Below are positions 35,903 through 47,570 of a stretch of 64,000 nucleotides of DNA, in pieces; the first letter of the stretch is position 1; each line of letters starts with the position of its first letter. A program made the translations under genes and the position numbers. This DNA is from Eutreptiella sp. 'Long Island Sound 2002' (Eukaryota > Euglenozoa > Euglenophyceae > Eutreptiales > Eutreptiaceae), in contig OZ038385.1 of the NCBI GenBank assembly GCA_964036045.1, positions 55,877,919 to 55,941,918 on the forward strand, in the 5' to 3' direction. The notes beneath the pieces were generated by a model, which saw only the letters and a program-made list of their open reading frames with translations, was not told the origin of the DNA and searched no databases.

Positions 35903-36320
35903 CACCCCTTAGTCCGAAGTCTTCATCGATAGATGTTTGTTTCTGTTTGAATGTCACACCACATCACCTAGTGCACTTGGAACATTGCTTGTAAGAGGAC
36001 TTGTAGATTTATTGTTCCCTCTTGCTGACATGTCACAGGCCTCTTGAATCGTACTTCTCCACTTGGGTCTCTTGTCGGGTTGGTGGGGGAATAGCACTAG
36101 AATTTGGGTGGGTCTCTTCAAGTGACTTTTGCGAGTGGTCACAAGGGGGAGAGTACCCTTGTGTAAGGACAGGGACCAGCACTACCAGTGCACATGACTC
36201 GTTGATTTTAATACTGTGAACTTCACAGCATGGAATATGTCTCATAGGATGCATGACCGCTCTTGTCCACTTTTCTTGAGCTGTTTGCACCAGTACAAAT
36301 TGGGGGAGCTTTGACAGTGG

Positions 36321-36817
36321 GTTGGTGTGAAAGTGAGTGTTGCCTTTAGAATCTAGAATTTTGACCTTGATTGGGGGTGGGATGATGGATGATGATGATG
36401 GAGGATCCCCAAATTGGAGATGTTGAATGTGAAGCATATCCAGAAACCACCGCTTATATCCATGGCAAGGGCCGGAGGACATCGGCAGATATCCGTGGCA
36501 TCCACAAGATCCCGGGCATATGCCACGGATATCTTCCGATATCCCGTGGGATGTACCCAAACCCCAACCCTCATTGAAAAAAACCGATGGCTGACCGCAA
36601 ATGTGGTTTGCAAGGCTTGAACCTATATTTTGACATTGGTTTGATCTAAAGATGATGATGGATGAACCCAAAATTGCAAATCTCAACTCTCTAGTTTGAA
36701 AAACTACTTGTGCTGGACTATGTACAACTTTTCAAAATGGAGTTGTTCGACGTTGGTCTTAGTGAAAGTGGGTGTTGCCTTGCGAATCTCAAAGTGATGA
36801 CCTTGATTGGGCGTGGG
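36321..36817. repeat. Direct duplication flanking a hairpin, upstream of the cyclase gene
   Basis: A segment of about 62 bp (GTGAAAGTGAGTGTTGCCTT..GACCTTGATTGGG) at 36321-36382 recurs at 36752-36817 with a dozen differences. The second copy ends 78 bp before the cyclase start codon. Between the copies lie the 36481-36540 inverted repeat and GAT-rich simple sequence. Confidence 0.6.
36481..36540. repeat. 20-bp inverted repeat (19/20 match) upstream of the cyclase gene
   Basis: Arms ATCGGCAGATATCCGTGGCA (36481-36500) and TGCCACGGATATCTTCCGAT (36521-36540) are complementary at 19 of 20 positions around a 20-nt spacer. The site lies about 350 bp before the cyclase ATG. It may be a paired protein-binding site or simply a structured repeat. 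Confidence 0.7.
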
Positions 36818-36894
36818 ACTGCCAGTGCTTGTACGGACGTGGTTGATCCAAATGCATCTCCCTCGCGCTTCAGAACGCAACTCAAATTTTTGTG

Positions 36895-39800
36895 ATGCCG
36901 GGTAGCGCGTTGGGGCCATGTTTAGCTCTGGTGATTGCCCTCATGGCTTCAATTCTCACACACAGCGAGCAAGCAGACGTCGTCGTCGGCTTCATTGGGC
37001 CAATGACAGGGTGGAAGTCGGTCTATGGCGTGCATCTCACACAAGGCCTTAACATGAGCTTTGCAGTCGCCAATGCCGCCGGAGGGGTATACGGCCGCTC
37101 CGTTGGGCTTGTCATCAAAGACGACGTCAGCAATACCACCCTCGGATTCACCCACTTCTGGGACATGATTGACCACCATAATGTGTCAATCCTCGCAGCC
37201 TTGGTGGGGGGCAAAATCGCCCAGCTGGTGGCCCCGCATATTGTCAGTCGCAAGATCCCGTACGTGGGCGCCTTTGCGGACAGCCCGGTCCTTCGCACGC
37301 CCTTCCGGCAGGAATTCATCAACGTCCGCGTCACCTACTCCGATGAGTTGATGGGGCAAGTGGCCTTCTTGGTCCAGTACCTCCATGTCCAACGGGTCGC
37401 TTGTGTGTACACGGCGTCGCGGAGTGGAGAGGCCCGGTTGGAGCAGATACAAGCAGCAATGGCCTACATCCACAGTCCTCTGGTCGCAGCCGTCACCGAT
37501 TCAGAGAATGTGACCGTTATGGTCGACGCGATGCTGGGGAACGGCACGAGGCCACAGGCCGTCATCCTGGCGATCTCCATGCCCTCCGCCATTGCCATCA
37601 TCCGGGCGTTGAAAGACGACCCTCGCTGGAACGGGGACTGCGTGTTCCTCATGGCCTCCGTTGCGTATCAGCCCACGTTTGCACGCTACCTGCCGGTCAA
37701 GTATTGGGGCGGACTGTATTGGACCCAGGGCGTGCCCTCTACCGACGACCAACGGTCCGGGATCGTGCAGCAGTACCGACGGGACATCCAGTTGTACGGG
37801 TTGAATCCAGAGCATGTGTCGTCCTACGGCCTGGAAGGATACATCGTGGGCCGCTTCATCGTCGAGGTGCTTCGCGCAATGCCTTCCAGCCTTCAGCCGT
37901 TGGGTCGGCAGTTCGTGGACACCGTCTACAACACCCGGGCGTTCGTGATCGATGACCTCACGCTCGGGCTCTTCAACGGCAACTACTCGGGCTGCGAAAC
38001 GCTGGTGTGCGAGTGCAATCAGGGCCTCCGCAAAGTGTTCGTCACCACGCTGAACGCCACGACGGGCGGGACAGTGGGGCACCACCTGCCCGGCTTCGAC
38101 TACCCCCCCACCCTCTGCTCCAGCCCCATGTCCATCATCAAGGCCCCGTACCTGTTCGCGCAGCTGGTCCCCAAGGGCGACCCCGTTTGGGGGCCCTTTG
38201 CGGCGGAGGTCGGCCGGGGGATCCAGGCGGCCTTCGCGGAGGCCAACGGAGGAGGGGGCCTCGAGGGCCACCTCGTGGAGCTGATTCCCCACGAGTACAC
38301 CGGCGACGCGCGGGGCGCGCTGCTCCAAGTCCTGGACCGCTACCCCGTGGCCGGGACGCTGGGCAGCGTTGTGCCCAGCGCCCGCGACCTCGGCGCGGGC
38401 CTTGGCCTCTCCACGATCGCCACCCACGAGCAGGAGCTGCGGGTCGAATTGCCCCCGATCGTCTCCGTGGCGGAGGACATCCGGATGAGCGCCACCGCTG
38501 CAGTGGAATTCATGGCCCTGGTGGCCTTCGCCCTGGACCAGGGGGTGTCGGCCCTGCACCTGGCGACCCCTGACACCAGCGACGGCCGCGCTGCCCAGCG
38601 GCTTCTGCGCCAGACCGGTCATACTCTTGGGGCCGTCTTCCAAAGCGACAGAGTGTACAGTGACGCAGCAGACGCCTTGACAGGCCTCGAGCGTGGGATG
38701 GTGGTGGCAGTCGGCAGCGTGGACGCTGTGCAGGAATGGGTGAAGATTCTGGAAGCGAAGCCGGAGCTCCAGCTGCTCACGCTGAGCCGCGCTGCATTGC
38801 CGGTGTTGTCAGCGATCAACAACTCAGAGGCCGCGCAGCGTTTGTACTTCCCCTGGGTCTCAGACCAGGGGGTTGCGGGGACTCCCGAAGGCTGGGCATG
38901 GCTCTCCGGGTATTTGACGGCGCAGGTGACCCTCGATGTGCTGCGCAACATGAGGCCCCACACCAACGCACTCACGAGGGCCCCGGATCTGCTTGACAAG
39001 TGGCGCATCCTGCGCTTTCTGACCATCGGGAACTTCAACCTCTACTTCACCCAGGACTGCTCCCTGGGCGTGCGTGAGCTCGTCGTGACGAACGCCCGCG
39101 GGACCCGATTCGGCAGGCGCACCACTCAGCCCAACGGCTGCCACGTGGAGTATTCGGTGCGCTCCTACACACTGATGATCCTGTTCGTTGTGGCCGGGGC
39201 GATCATCAGTCTGTGCCTCGTGATGCTGGTGCACCTGCAGTGCATGCGGCGCAACAATTCGGCAGCCCCGAAGGACTCGAGCAAGCCATTTGCGGTCGTT
39301 TTTACGGATATCCAGAGCAGCACCGAGCTGTGGGCGGCCATGCCCGGGAGGATGCCGGAAATCGTCAGGATGCATCACACGCTCATCCGGAACCTCATTA
39401 AGAAACACTGCTGTTACGAAGTCAAGACCGTCGGCGACAGCTTCATGGTCGTGGTTGAATGCCCGAAAAGGGCTCTGGCGTTTGCGTTGGACCTACAAAA
39501 GACCCTGTTCATGCACGACTGGGGCACGGAGCGGATCGACCAGATCTATGCCAGCTCCTCCGCCGCCCTTCCCGACGGCAACGAGCACGCCGCGGCGTGG
39601 GATCAGCACGCCCAGCCCTGCTGGAACGGACTGCGTGTGCGTGTGGGCATCCACTACGGCATGGGCAACATCGTCTTCGACCCCGTGACCAAGGGCTACG
39701 ACTACTACGGCACGGTGGTCAACGTCGCCTCCCGAATCGAGGCCCTCGCGCAGGGCGGGCAGATCTGCGTCTCGGCGGCTATCCAGGACGTTTTTGATGA

Positions 39801-40332
39801 CATCGAGATCAACGCGGTCTGGGACGACCTCGGGCTTCATTACCTCCGAGGGATTGCCGAGGCGTTCCAGTTGTATCAGGTGTCCGCGCCGGGCGTGCTG
39901 ACGCGGCGGTCGTTCCGGACGCTGCACACCTGCGCCGTCCCAGACGAGGAGCCCGGCACCGATATGGTCAACGCCTCCACGAGCGACGTCTTCTCCCCGA
40001 GTGCCTCCATCGTACAAGGGGCGGAGGTCGGGGTCTCTCTGAAGCGGGACTACTGGATCGTCCGCACGGCCATGAAGTCATTCCTGGCGGGCATCGAGGA
40101 GTCCCGGCGGAAGCCGCTGCTGAAGATGGTCTGCGACCGGTTCCAGATCCCCTGGGTCCAGCACGATGGCGACGTGCCCAGCAGTATTCTTCATGCGTTG
40201 GTCATGCGGTTGCTGCCCTCCGCGTACTGGCGTACCTCGCAGAGCTCCGTGGAGGCCGCGCTGTTGAGGGAGTGCACACGGTTCTTTGATTGCGACCCCG
40301 ACGACACGGCCCTGGGCCCGGACGCTCCGTAG
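36895..40332 (+). CDS. Receptor-type adenylate cyclase, intronless
   Basis: The 1145-residue frame starts at the ATG at 36895 (a GTG just before it is not used here because the ATG opens a signal peptide, MPGSALGPCLALVIALMA). Two periplasmic-binding-protein-like (Venus flytrap) halves fill about residues 28-350 and 420-740, followed by one membrane helix (about 757-780) and a class III cyclase domain. Catalytic residues are all present: metal-binding D805 (FTDIQSS) and D848 (KTVGDSF), adenine-selecting K844 and D936 (GYDYYG), transition-state N943 and R947. Lys and Asp at the base-selecting positions favour ATP over GTP. HDWGT and WNGLRVRVGIH closely recall trypanosomatid receptor cyclases, which have the same layout and make cAMP at the flagellar or cell surface as homodimers. 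The bound ligand is unknown. Third positions are strongly GC-rich, unlike the flanks, and the lack of introns contrasts with its neighbours. Confidence 0.93.
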   Translation: MPGSALGPCLALVIALMASILTHSEQADVVVGFIGPMTGWKSVYGVHLTQGLNMSFAVANAAGGVYGRSVGLVIKDDVSNTTLGFTHFWDMIDHHNVSILAALVGGKIAQLVAPHIVSRKIPYVGAFADSPVLRTPFRQEFINVRVTYSDELMGQVAFLVQYLHVQRVACVYTASRSGEARLEQIQAAMAYIHSPLVAAVTDSENVTVMVDAMLGNGTRPQAVILAISMPSAIAIIRALKDDPRWNGDCVFLMASVAYQPTFARYLPVKYWGGLYWTQGVPSTDDQRSGIVQQYRRDIQLYGLNPEHVSSYGLEGYIVGRFIVEVLRAMPSSLQPLGRQFVDTVYNTRAFVIDDLTLGLFNGNYSGCETLVCECNQGLRKVFVTTLNATTGGTVGHHLPGFDYPPTLCSSPMSIIKAPYLFAQLVPKGDPVWGPFAAEVGRGIQAAFAEANGGGGLEGHLVELIPHEYTGDARGALLQVLDRYPVAGTLGSVVPSARDLGAGLGLSTIATHEQELRVELPPIVSVAEDIRMSATAAVEFMALVAFALDQGVSALHLATPDTSDGRAAQRLLRQTGHTLGAVFQSDRVYSDAADALTGLERGMVVAVGSVDAVQEWVKILEAKPELQLLTLSRAALPVLSAINNSEAAQRLYFPWVSDQGVAGTPEGWAWLSGYLTAQVTLDVLRNMRPHTNALTRAPDLLDKWRILRFLTIGNFNLYFTQDCSLGVRELVVTNARGTRFGRRTTQPNGCHVEYSVRSYTLMILFVVAGAIISLCLVMLVHLQCMRRNNSAAPKDSSKPFAVVFTDIQSSTELWAAMPGRMPEIVRMHHTLIRNLIKKHCCYEVKTVGDSFMVVVECPKRALAFALDLQKTLFMHDWGTERIDQIYASSSAALPDGNEHAAAWDQHAQPCWNGLRVRVGIHYGMGNIVFDPVTKGYDYYGTVVNVASRIEALAQGGQICVSAAIQDVFDDIEINAVWDDLGLHYLRGIAEAFQLYQVSAPGVLTRRSFRTLHTCAVPDEEPGTDMVNASTSDVFSPSASIVQGAEVGVSLKRDYWIVRTAMKSFLAGIEESRRKPLLKMVCDRFQIPWVQHDGDVPSSILHALVMRLLPSAYWRTSQSSVEAALLRECTRFFDCDPDDTALGPDAP

Positions 40333-41159
40333 GGTACGAGGGCAACTGTGTTTTGTTTCATTCAGGAACGTGCCGTCTTTCCCTTGGGAGCAGAACACAG
40401 TACAGACTCGTGTCTGCAGGCGTAGATATCTGCAAGCCTCCTATGTACCCGACTTTTTGGGCACTTACGGATACCTTACTTTTTCCCCATTTTTCCACTC
40501 CGGACATTTATAGATTGGGAAGCGCCAATTTCCCGTCAGACCCTCCGGAAAAATGGGAACGATGAGAACCGTAAAAAAAGCGATAATTGGAAAATTGGAT
40601 GCATTTTCCCTCCATTTTCTCCATTTTCTCTTGGTGCACCACCTTTTTGCCAGTCCTCCCCGTATTATTTCCCCATTGCCCCCCCATTTGCTCCCATTTT
40701 CCATCATTTCCCCCCATTTTCCCACATTTGTCCACGTCCACCATTTTCCCACCGTTTCTCCCCCATTTTCCCGTTTCCCCCTACTTTCCAGAGGCCATTC
40801 GGGTATTTGGGGATTCCGGACTCGGGCACATAGGAGGCTTGCATCCGACCTCCTCATCGTTGGTGGTCCACCAATATATGTGTTCCCTTGCCCACACAGC
40901 CTCAAGCTTTTTTGCTTTTTCGGTTTTATCGTGACAAAGGCACTCATGTTTCCCCAGACGTACACCAGGCTGGTTGCTATGTGTTTGATTTCAGGAGTCT
41001 CACACCTTGAGCAGAAGTACAGCAGGACATCAGCGTTCTCGCACTGTATGTGCTCCGTCCAACTTTGCTCGCGATTTGTTTGATGTGGTTGTCCAAGCCC
41101 GAGGACTGCTTATTACCGTCATTTTTGCGCCAGACTTGTGTCGGTGATGAATCCGGTGT

Positions 41160-41480
41160 CCTGAAACCAACATACTGGCGGCAGAGCGGCTCGCGACATT
41201 GCACCGCTGTGCTGAGCTTGATGTGAGACTTCGCGGACACCGCGAGGCCAACACATCCCAAGGGTTTGAGAAACCCTTTGAAAGAAATTTAGAGTCTTCA
41301 ACAACAACAACATCAAAAGCATCTAACATGTCGAGACACACCAGCCGGGGACTCTCGGCTGGCAGCAAGCTGGTTCTCCCCAGCGGGAGAGAACTTCTTG
41401 AAGTACCTGACACTCATCTGGTCAATGGGAGCGTGCGTCAATGGGGACTTAGGCAGAAGATACGCTGCCACCCTGCGCAC
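41160..41480 (+). CDS. Open coding-like island, strand ambiguous
   Basis: A plus frame reads AERLATLHRCAELDVRLRG and continues through a Ser/Thr-rich stretch to about 41480 without stops. The overlapping minus frame (41030-41413) is equally open and contains LDAFDVVVVEDSKFLSKGF. Neither has good splice sites on both sides. One of them may be a real exon; I cannot tell which. Confidence 0.2.
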
Positions 41481-43174
41481 ACCAGTTTGCCCATGCCTCC
41501 CGCAAGCGTGTGCCAACCAAGTGAACTTAGTGGGCTCCATCCAGCTCCAGATCACGGGTGTCGTCTTGGAGATGCTGCATGCACTACCACGCACCCTCAC
41601 CCCCTTGCAGATCAATGGATAGTGTCGGACTATCTGGTGTGGCCCCGTATTCCATTTCCCCCCCCTGTGCTCAGTGTGCCATACAGCGCAATGTTTGTGG
41701 CCCAGAATGTGAAAGTTACAAGAATGCGAGTCCATTGTATGTGGGAAGACCATGAAGGAGGGCTTGGGGTGTGGGCGCAAGACTGGCTTCTGCCCATATC
41801 AGCATTGTACGTTGGGGTGCAAGCCCTTCTGATTGGTTTTGGTGTGACTGGGGGCCATGGCTGATGTTACCGTACCCAACAGGCACCTCTGTCCACGCAC
41901 CAGCACGGTGACCCTGTGTTACCGTCGTTTTCTGGGACTGGGGCTGTGCTTGCGCAACGGGGAGGGGTGGGTAGTGCTTTGTGGGGGGATTGGACCTGGT
42001 TCGGCACTGGAATGGCCCGACTGGGACTCCCCTACCTTGTACTGAATCCGGCGCAATCTCCAACATAGCTTCGTGTCACAGGTCGTCTGGCACTTGGTCT
42101 GGCACTACACCTGGTCCCTGCCCACCCCCTCGCAATGTCCCACAACCCCTCATAATGTCACGCCCCTTCATAGAGGGAACGTTAGCGCACCAGGTGCGCC
42201 CCGGGCACGCTGGGCAAATTTGCAATGGTCACTGTCCCCCTCCAACCGTTTGGGAGCATGTGTTTGTACGGGATTTTCTGACCTCGTCTAGCACAATGGG
42301 ATTTGGGCACTTATTTTAGTGCCAAAGAGACCAAGCAAAGAACCCAAGACAGGTTAATATTGTCATTACACTCCCTCGCCACCACTTCTTCCAAGCATGC
42401 ATGAATGACTCGTGCTTTTGCAATTGTGAAAGGGGCACCCCAAGCTCGGTATGATAAGGGTAAAGCATCGGGATAGATGGCCGGAACATTGATTCAGATG
42501 CCGGGCATGTTGGGCACGCGCCAGGCAGCCGTTCCCTCAAGCCCCCGATGTTGCAGAATCTGTGGGGGAGGGCTGGGGAATTATCAGAAGGGCCATACAC
42601 TTAAGGGGGAAGCCTGTCCAAGCACTCCCCCACGGGTTTTTGAAAGTTAATGTCATGCTGAGCCGATTCCGGGGGGGCACATGAAGGAAAAGTCTCCCCC
42701 ATGATCCATGGCTGATAGCAATCAGCATAACGAGGCGATGATGAGTCATATGTTGGGATAACCCCCATGTTCGCTAGACATTGGGGCAAGGGCGTAGATG
42801 CAGCAGGACTGCCCTCCCCAGGGGAGTTGCCTGAGCTGTGTGCGCACTGTGCAAACTTTTTGTTTTTGTAGTCTGGTGTACGGAGATTTGATTTCCACGC
42901 ATTTTTGGTTGTGCACATGCGGCGTGCTAGTGTGTTTCGGTAAGGGCCGTTCCACTGGGTAAAATCTGGGTAAAGGTCCAAAATCCCTTGAATTGTTTGC
43001 GCACCGTGGTGCACACCATCCCCGCACCCCTGAAAATTTGATGCAACCGCCACCCTCAGACCAAACTGTTGCAATGATGCCAGGGGTTGTCTCCGTCATG
43101 TTCGCAAAGAGCACTTTCTGCTCACAGCGACAGTCTGCTTGAGATTGTGGCCCCTCATCTGAGCTTTTTTCTAG

Positions 43175-43371
43175 CGTTTTCTTCTCATGTGATTTTTGGC
43201 AAATATTGCTACGAGAGGCTCTTGCTCCAAAGGGAAGCTGAAGAGTTCACTCAAGGGCCAGGGCCTGCATTCCATTGCAACTCTGGAAAGCTGGGCTGCA
43301 GTGAACTAGCCCTGGCAATCTTCGGACGCCAGCGTAAAATTATCCGTTATCCCTCTCAGCGTCTCTTCTAG
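43175..43371 (+). CDS. Candidate 3' exon, unidentified
   Basis: A strong acceptor (GAGCTTTTTTCTAG) is followed by a 65-codon frame to a TAG at 43371, containing FGKYCYERLLLQREAEEF. No domain is known and no upstream exon is joined. It may be a chance frame. Confidence 0.22.
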
Positions 43372-45985
43372 CTTGCAGGGCCACTGACACTGTAGCACCG
43401 AGGACAGCTGTGCGTTCCTGCCCCCCCGCCCCTCCCCCGTTGCGCAAGCGTGGGCTTGTCTCAGCACGGCGGCCCTGTCTGACTGTTGTTTGTCTGACTG
43501 CCCCTTTAGGTTTGCTCTTGTGGGCACTGCCTTGTCTAAGCACGGCGACCCCCGTCTGACCGTCGTTCTCCTGACTTTCAGTGTGCTTGCCAAGGGGCGG
43601 GGGAGGTGCGGGATTCGACGCAGGTCGCCCTAATTCAGGCGTCATGAGTATGACGGCTGAACGACGTGACCTCTCTTCTAACTCTGGGGAGGGGGCCTTT
43701 GAGCCTGTGCCCCAGCCCCCCACCCCCCCCACCCCCTCAAACTACCCCCCCGCAAATGATGCCGTTCAAGAAAAAATGGAAAAATCAAACCTAAGCCAGT
43801 GGCACTCTGTGCATAGGGAGACACCGAGAGGGGGGCTGGGCAAGGCGCAGGACCCGTTCCTCCCACCACCCTACTGTACCTAATGAGGGACGAGGTCAGG
43901 GAACCCCAAGCCCAACCCAGACCAAGGCCTGTCGCTGATGCATAACCTCCTGCATGAACACTCTGCGGACTCTTGGTGGAACTTCAGTCTCGAGTTAAAA
44001 AGAAAAATGGTGGGCCGAGCTGCTTGGCCAAGGAGATGGAAGCATCAAGCAAGCTTGCCGTGCAAACGTTGCCACACCTCTGTGTAGTAGTATGCAGCCG
44101 AGAGGTTTTGGCCGACAAAACACGGCTAAGTGATGAAACATAGGTCCAGTTTGACAGGTTGTGCATCCTGATGTCCACAGATTTTGGAGATGTGTGTGTC
44201 AAAACGAACTCCGGAACATTGCTGCATCCCCCCCTTTTTGCAATCTCTTTCACTTTAACATTTTGACAAAAAAGCATAGGAAATACTAGGCGCCTTTGGA
44301 ATGGGTGTTGGGGACGCCTCAGAAGCCTGTACCGCACTTTGTGTCACTTGTTGCGCTGTGATGGATGCCAGAGTGGTTCTGGAGACACCCATTATCAGTT
44401 TATGGCCCAGATAAGGCTTGTCACCATGTCCTGTATGGATTCGGGACCTAATGTGATTCAGTCCCGGTTGTTGTAGATCTGGGCCAAGATGCTGGGGAGA
44501 CGGGGCTGCATGCAGGTCAACAAAGCGCTCCACACATGCACATCCTGGTATGCATACCCCACACCCCCCTTTTCTTTGGCGCCTTTGACCTGCAGTGAAG
44601 GCCGCTCGAAAGCCTGCCCCAAAGGGCAAGCATGTACAATGGTCTAAGAGGAGGCTCTAGTTTGGAAAGGGCTTCTATTCCACAGCTTCTGATGCCCCTG
44701 ACAGGGAGTGTGGACATCAAGAACATTCTGAATTTTGCCTGCACATTTTGTTACAGTGCCCTGTTGTCACAATTTAGGTTGGGGTGAAGTTGGGCAGGTT
44801 TTTGGTGTATCCCCTATTTACGCAAGGGACGGGGTTTACTGTATTACTTTGGGACCTGGCCATGTCTTAGACAAGGGGGGCGGGGGTCTTTGCAACCTGT
44901 GCTGAGTGGAGTCGGAACATTTCTCCTGCTCCTGAATCCGTCGGGTTTGTACTATAAATCCTTAGACAAAAAGCAGATTTATACTATAGACACCTCTGTT
45001 ATGTCTGCTGACCTACATAAGGAACTCCTATATCCTCACCCTTACCACATCAGCATGAGCTTTGCTTCCCACATCTACCATGATTGTTGTGGTATGAACG
45101 CGGTGTGTATATCTCAGGGCTGCGGTGTGCCGATGATTGCTTGTGTCCATTGCCATTATGGCTGTGGAGATGCTCTGATGTGATGTGACGTGATGCCAGT
45201 GCGGTGCACGCATCATGTGATGTGCGGTACGGAAGGTTTTGGTGATGAGGGTTCATGTATGGTCAAGAGTTGTGAAAAGGTTTTGGTGGAGCTTTTTCAT
45301 CACGCTGTGCCATGCACAGCATCACGCAGTGGGTGGTCCCCTGTCGTAGATCTTCAAATTTCCGAACAAGCTGTTTACTATGGACTAGGGCGACACACTG
45401 TCAAAGTGGGGGGTGAGCAACACCACCACCACCACCACTACTGTCGCCAGACCTAATGAAAATCTCTCGGAGCCTAATCCCTCCCATTGTGTCGATCTCT
45501 CGGCGGTAAAGGTGTAGCTTTTGGCCCGAAGATTACCTTTTCAAGCCTATAAACGCCTTTTCGATGCTAGCCGGTTGTTGCCAATGCCCTATGGGCGAAT
45601 GTTGCAAAGGTGCACCCTGCGATGCTGGCCATCCATGGCCAAAGGATGATCAAGAAAGGCAGACATAAAAAAAGGGCCTCAAACACTTCAAGTGGCGTTT
45701 CTATTTCCTTTTTTTTTCTTCGGTGCAATTTCCCCCTGTCATAAAACTTCCAGGAACTGTGAGCGTCTCGTTGCCAATGCATAGCATATATAGCATGCAC
45801 CAGGAGCACATGCATGTTTCATGGGGACCGTTAAGGCTCCATCCGGAGCATGAGCAAGGCACCACAAACCTCAGCTCAGCCACATACCTCTCACTCTGAC
45901 GGCAGAGTAGGGGCCCCAGTGCAATGACTTTGATCTAGTGACATGAGGGTGACAGTAGCCCTCTATTCCAGCACATTGTCTCCCC

Positions 45986-46460
45986 ATGGCCGCCGCCGGT
46001 GCTGTCACGGCCACGCACCCGGAATGGGACGCCGCCACTGGCAGCCAAGCGCGCGGATTCAATCATGTTCACCTCAACGATGCAGACCATAACGAAAGCG
46101 GGGACCGGCAAAGGCGCGTACAGCTGTGCTGTATCTGGTAAGTCTTTATCAGGGCGACGTCAGGGATGGGCCCTCTGCCGTGTCCCGGGGAGTGACATGT
46201 ATACTACACTTGCCGAATCCTTTCGTCTACGTGACATGCCTACACGGCTTGCACCTTGACGTCTCGTGAACAAACGCGGCCGTCATGCTGCAGAGCCCAG
46301 AGTGTGCCCAACGTGGGACCATGCTCAAGAGAAAGCAGATCTTTCTAACGTGCCTGTTATTCCTCACCCCCATCCCGGCGTTCTACCCCCATCCCCCCTG
46401 CAGGAACACCCGAGCGGAACCCTCTGGAACATGGCCAAGATTCCTTGAAGAACGCATGAG
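45986..46460 (+). CDS. 5' end of an unidentified gene, two exons
   Basis: An ATG in good context (CCCCATGGCC) at 45986 opens a 50-codon exon ending at a perfect donor (TATCTG|GTAAGT, 46137). A pyrimidine-rich acceptor (CATCCCCCCTGCAG) starts exon 2 at 46404, which ends at ATGAG|GTCAGT (46460). Both junctions are phase 2 and the frame stays open across them: exon 1 includes HPEWDAATGSQARGFNHVHL and exon 2 adds GTWPRFLEERM. The next exon must also begin in phase 2; a plus-strand frame after TTTCCCTTGTCAAAG at about 46881 fits phase but meets a stop after 43 codons. The product is not recognised. Confidence 0.42.
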
Positions 46461-46783
46461 GTCAGTTGGAGCCCCTCGCTGCCGCGTGTTTAATAAGATC
46501 TTCTTTCGGAGTGACCCTGCCTCGTGGTTCCCGTCTTGATAGGCTTCGTGGACCATGTTCCATGCGCTTTCCAGTCGCCCACTCCTGTTCTGTGCAAATG
46601 GCGTGCCCCCCCCCCCCTTCATTGCCAGAATAACGCCCTCGTCTGAACAACAGCAGGTGCTCTTTCCGCAACTTTTGGAACCATGTCCTATTTTGCCTGT
46701 TATAAATACCCCCTAACAGTAGGTATTGTTTCCGCAAACTTTTCGGATTTTAGTATCTCGAAAGGGGGAGCGTTGGGCGTTAC

Positions 46784-46969
46784 CTGCGGAATGAGTTGAA
46801 ACCAATGCCCGTGTCGTGATCTGATACGTTCCGTTGGTGAGTGTTTGTTTGAAGTGGGCCCGGAATATTTCCCTTGTCAAAGTCCGTGTGCCCTGCACTT
46901 TGCGTTTGCGAGCCACGCCTTTTTTGGTGGTGTAAGCCTCCTCACAACAGTGAATCAAAATTTTGGCAC
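46784..46969 (-). CDS. Candidate internal exon on the opposite strand
   Basis: A 61-codon frame lies between an acceptor ending AAAACAG and a strong donor TCCGCAG|GTAACG. It is basic and protein-like (includes RTLTREIFRAHFKQTLTNGT). It overlaps a possible plus-strand exon of the gene starting at 45986, so at most one is real. A mobile-element protein is possible. Confidence 0.25.
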
Positions 46970-47214
46970 CTGTTTTCAATTATTTGGGACAGCATCTGGC
47001 GCATCCTAATTTCATGGGTCAGGCTCAATCAGAGCTTATGTCTGTCGTCACAGCACACCTAACCCTCTATAACCACCTCCCCGTCAATGGTTTTGAATGT
47101 GCACAACTTTTGTCCCTGGGTCTTTTCCTAAATGGTGCTATAAGTCTCTGTTCATTGCCCATGACCGACTACTCTACCCCCCCCTCCACTTGTCCAATAA
47201 GCGCCCCTGTCTGG

Positions 47215-47312
47215 CAATCCGGGGGCTGAGGGAACGGTTACTCGGGGTAGCTTCCCTTGGGGGTTTGAGGGAACTGTCACGCGCAGCCGCTTACTGGACA
47301 AGGGGGGGGGAG
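47215..47312 (+). repeat. Looser copy of the dispersed GGAAC(C/T)GTCAC repeat
   Basis: GGCAATCCGGGGGC, GAGGGAACGGTTACTCGGGG, GAGGGAACTGTCACGCGC and a G run follow one another, echoing the order found at 2405-2490 and 19800-19915 with more divergence and internal duplication. Confidence 0.35.
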
Positions 47313-47570
47313 GGGTATGAAATTGACCGGAAAGCATTTGTTTTTGTGATGGCGGCCAAGGGTATTGAACCATGCCACAGCATTACACACATCACAGACC
47401 CCATCCACGTGGGTGGTCCAGGACTCCATCAAACGTACTGGACCGACTGTTCTCGCTGCACTTCCATCCTTCAATCTACTGCACCCTGCACAACCTGGCT
47501 GCGTACCCTGTGTCTCAGTCACTGGCACCGATCAGAGACTATGTGGCACTACTCAAACAGTTAGGGGCCC

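Larger units (their letters stand above)
33989..36894. other. Divergent intergenic region, repeat-rich, no gene seen
   Basis: This 2.9-kb gap lies between the starts of the TPX2-like gene (minus) and the cyclase gene (plus). It contains a short duplication of about 50 bp at 34008-34100 (GTGTGCC(T/G)AAGAA..CCCCCATTCC), the inverted repeats at 35.8 and 36.5 kb and a direct duplication at 36321/36752. No open frame here has convincing splice sites or domains. Promoters of both genes must lie inside it but none can be pinpointed. Confidence 0.5.
40333..45985. other. Gene-poor stretch with weak coding hints
   Basis: No complete gene is supported. Pyrimidine-rich low-complexity sequence fills 40480-40800. 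Two short open islands (41160-41480 and 43175-43371) are listed separately. The plus frame at 43581-43883 is Pro-rich over a poly-C tract and includes two related CACGGCG/TGTCTGACT segments from 43458 to 43578. The rest shows nothing I can assign. Confidence 0.45.

Noticed and set aside
37501-38643. 380-codon minus-strand open frame
   Set aside because: It is the antisense shadow of the GC-rich cyclase gene; the plus frame has complete domains and catalytic residues.
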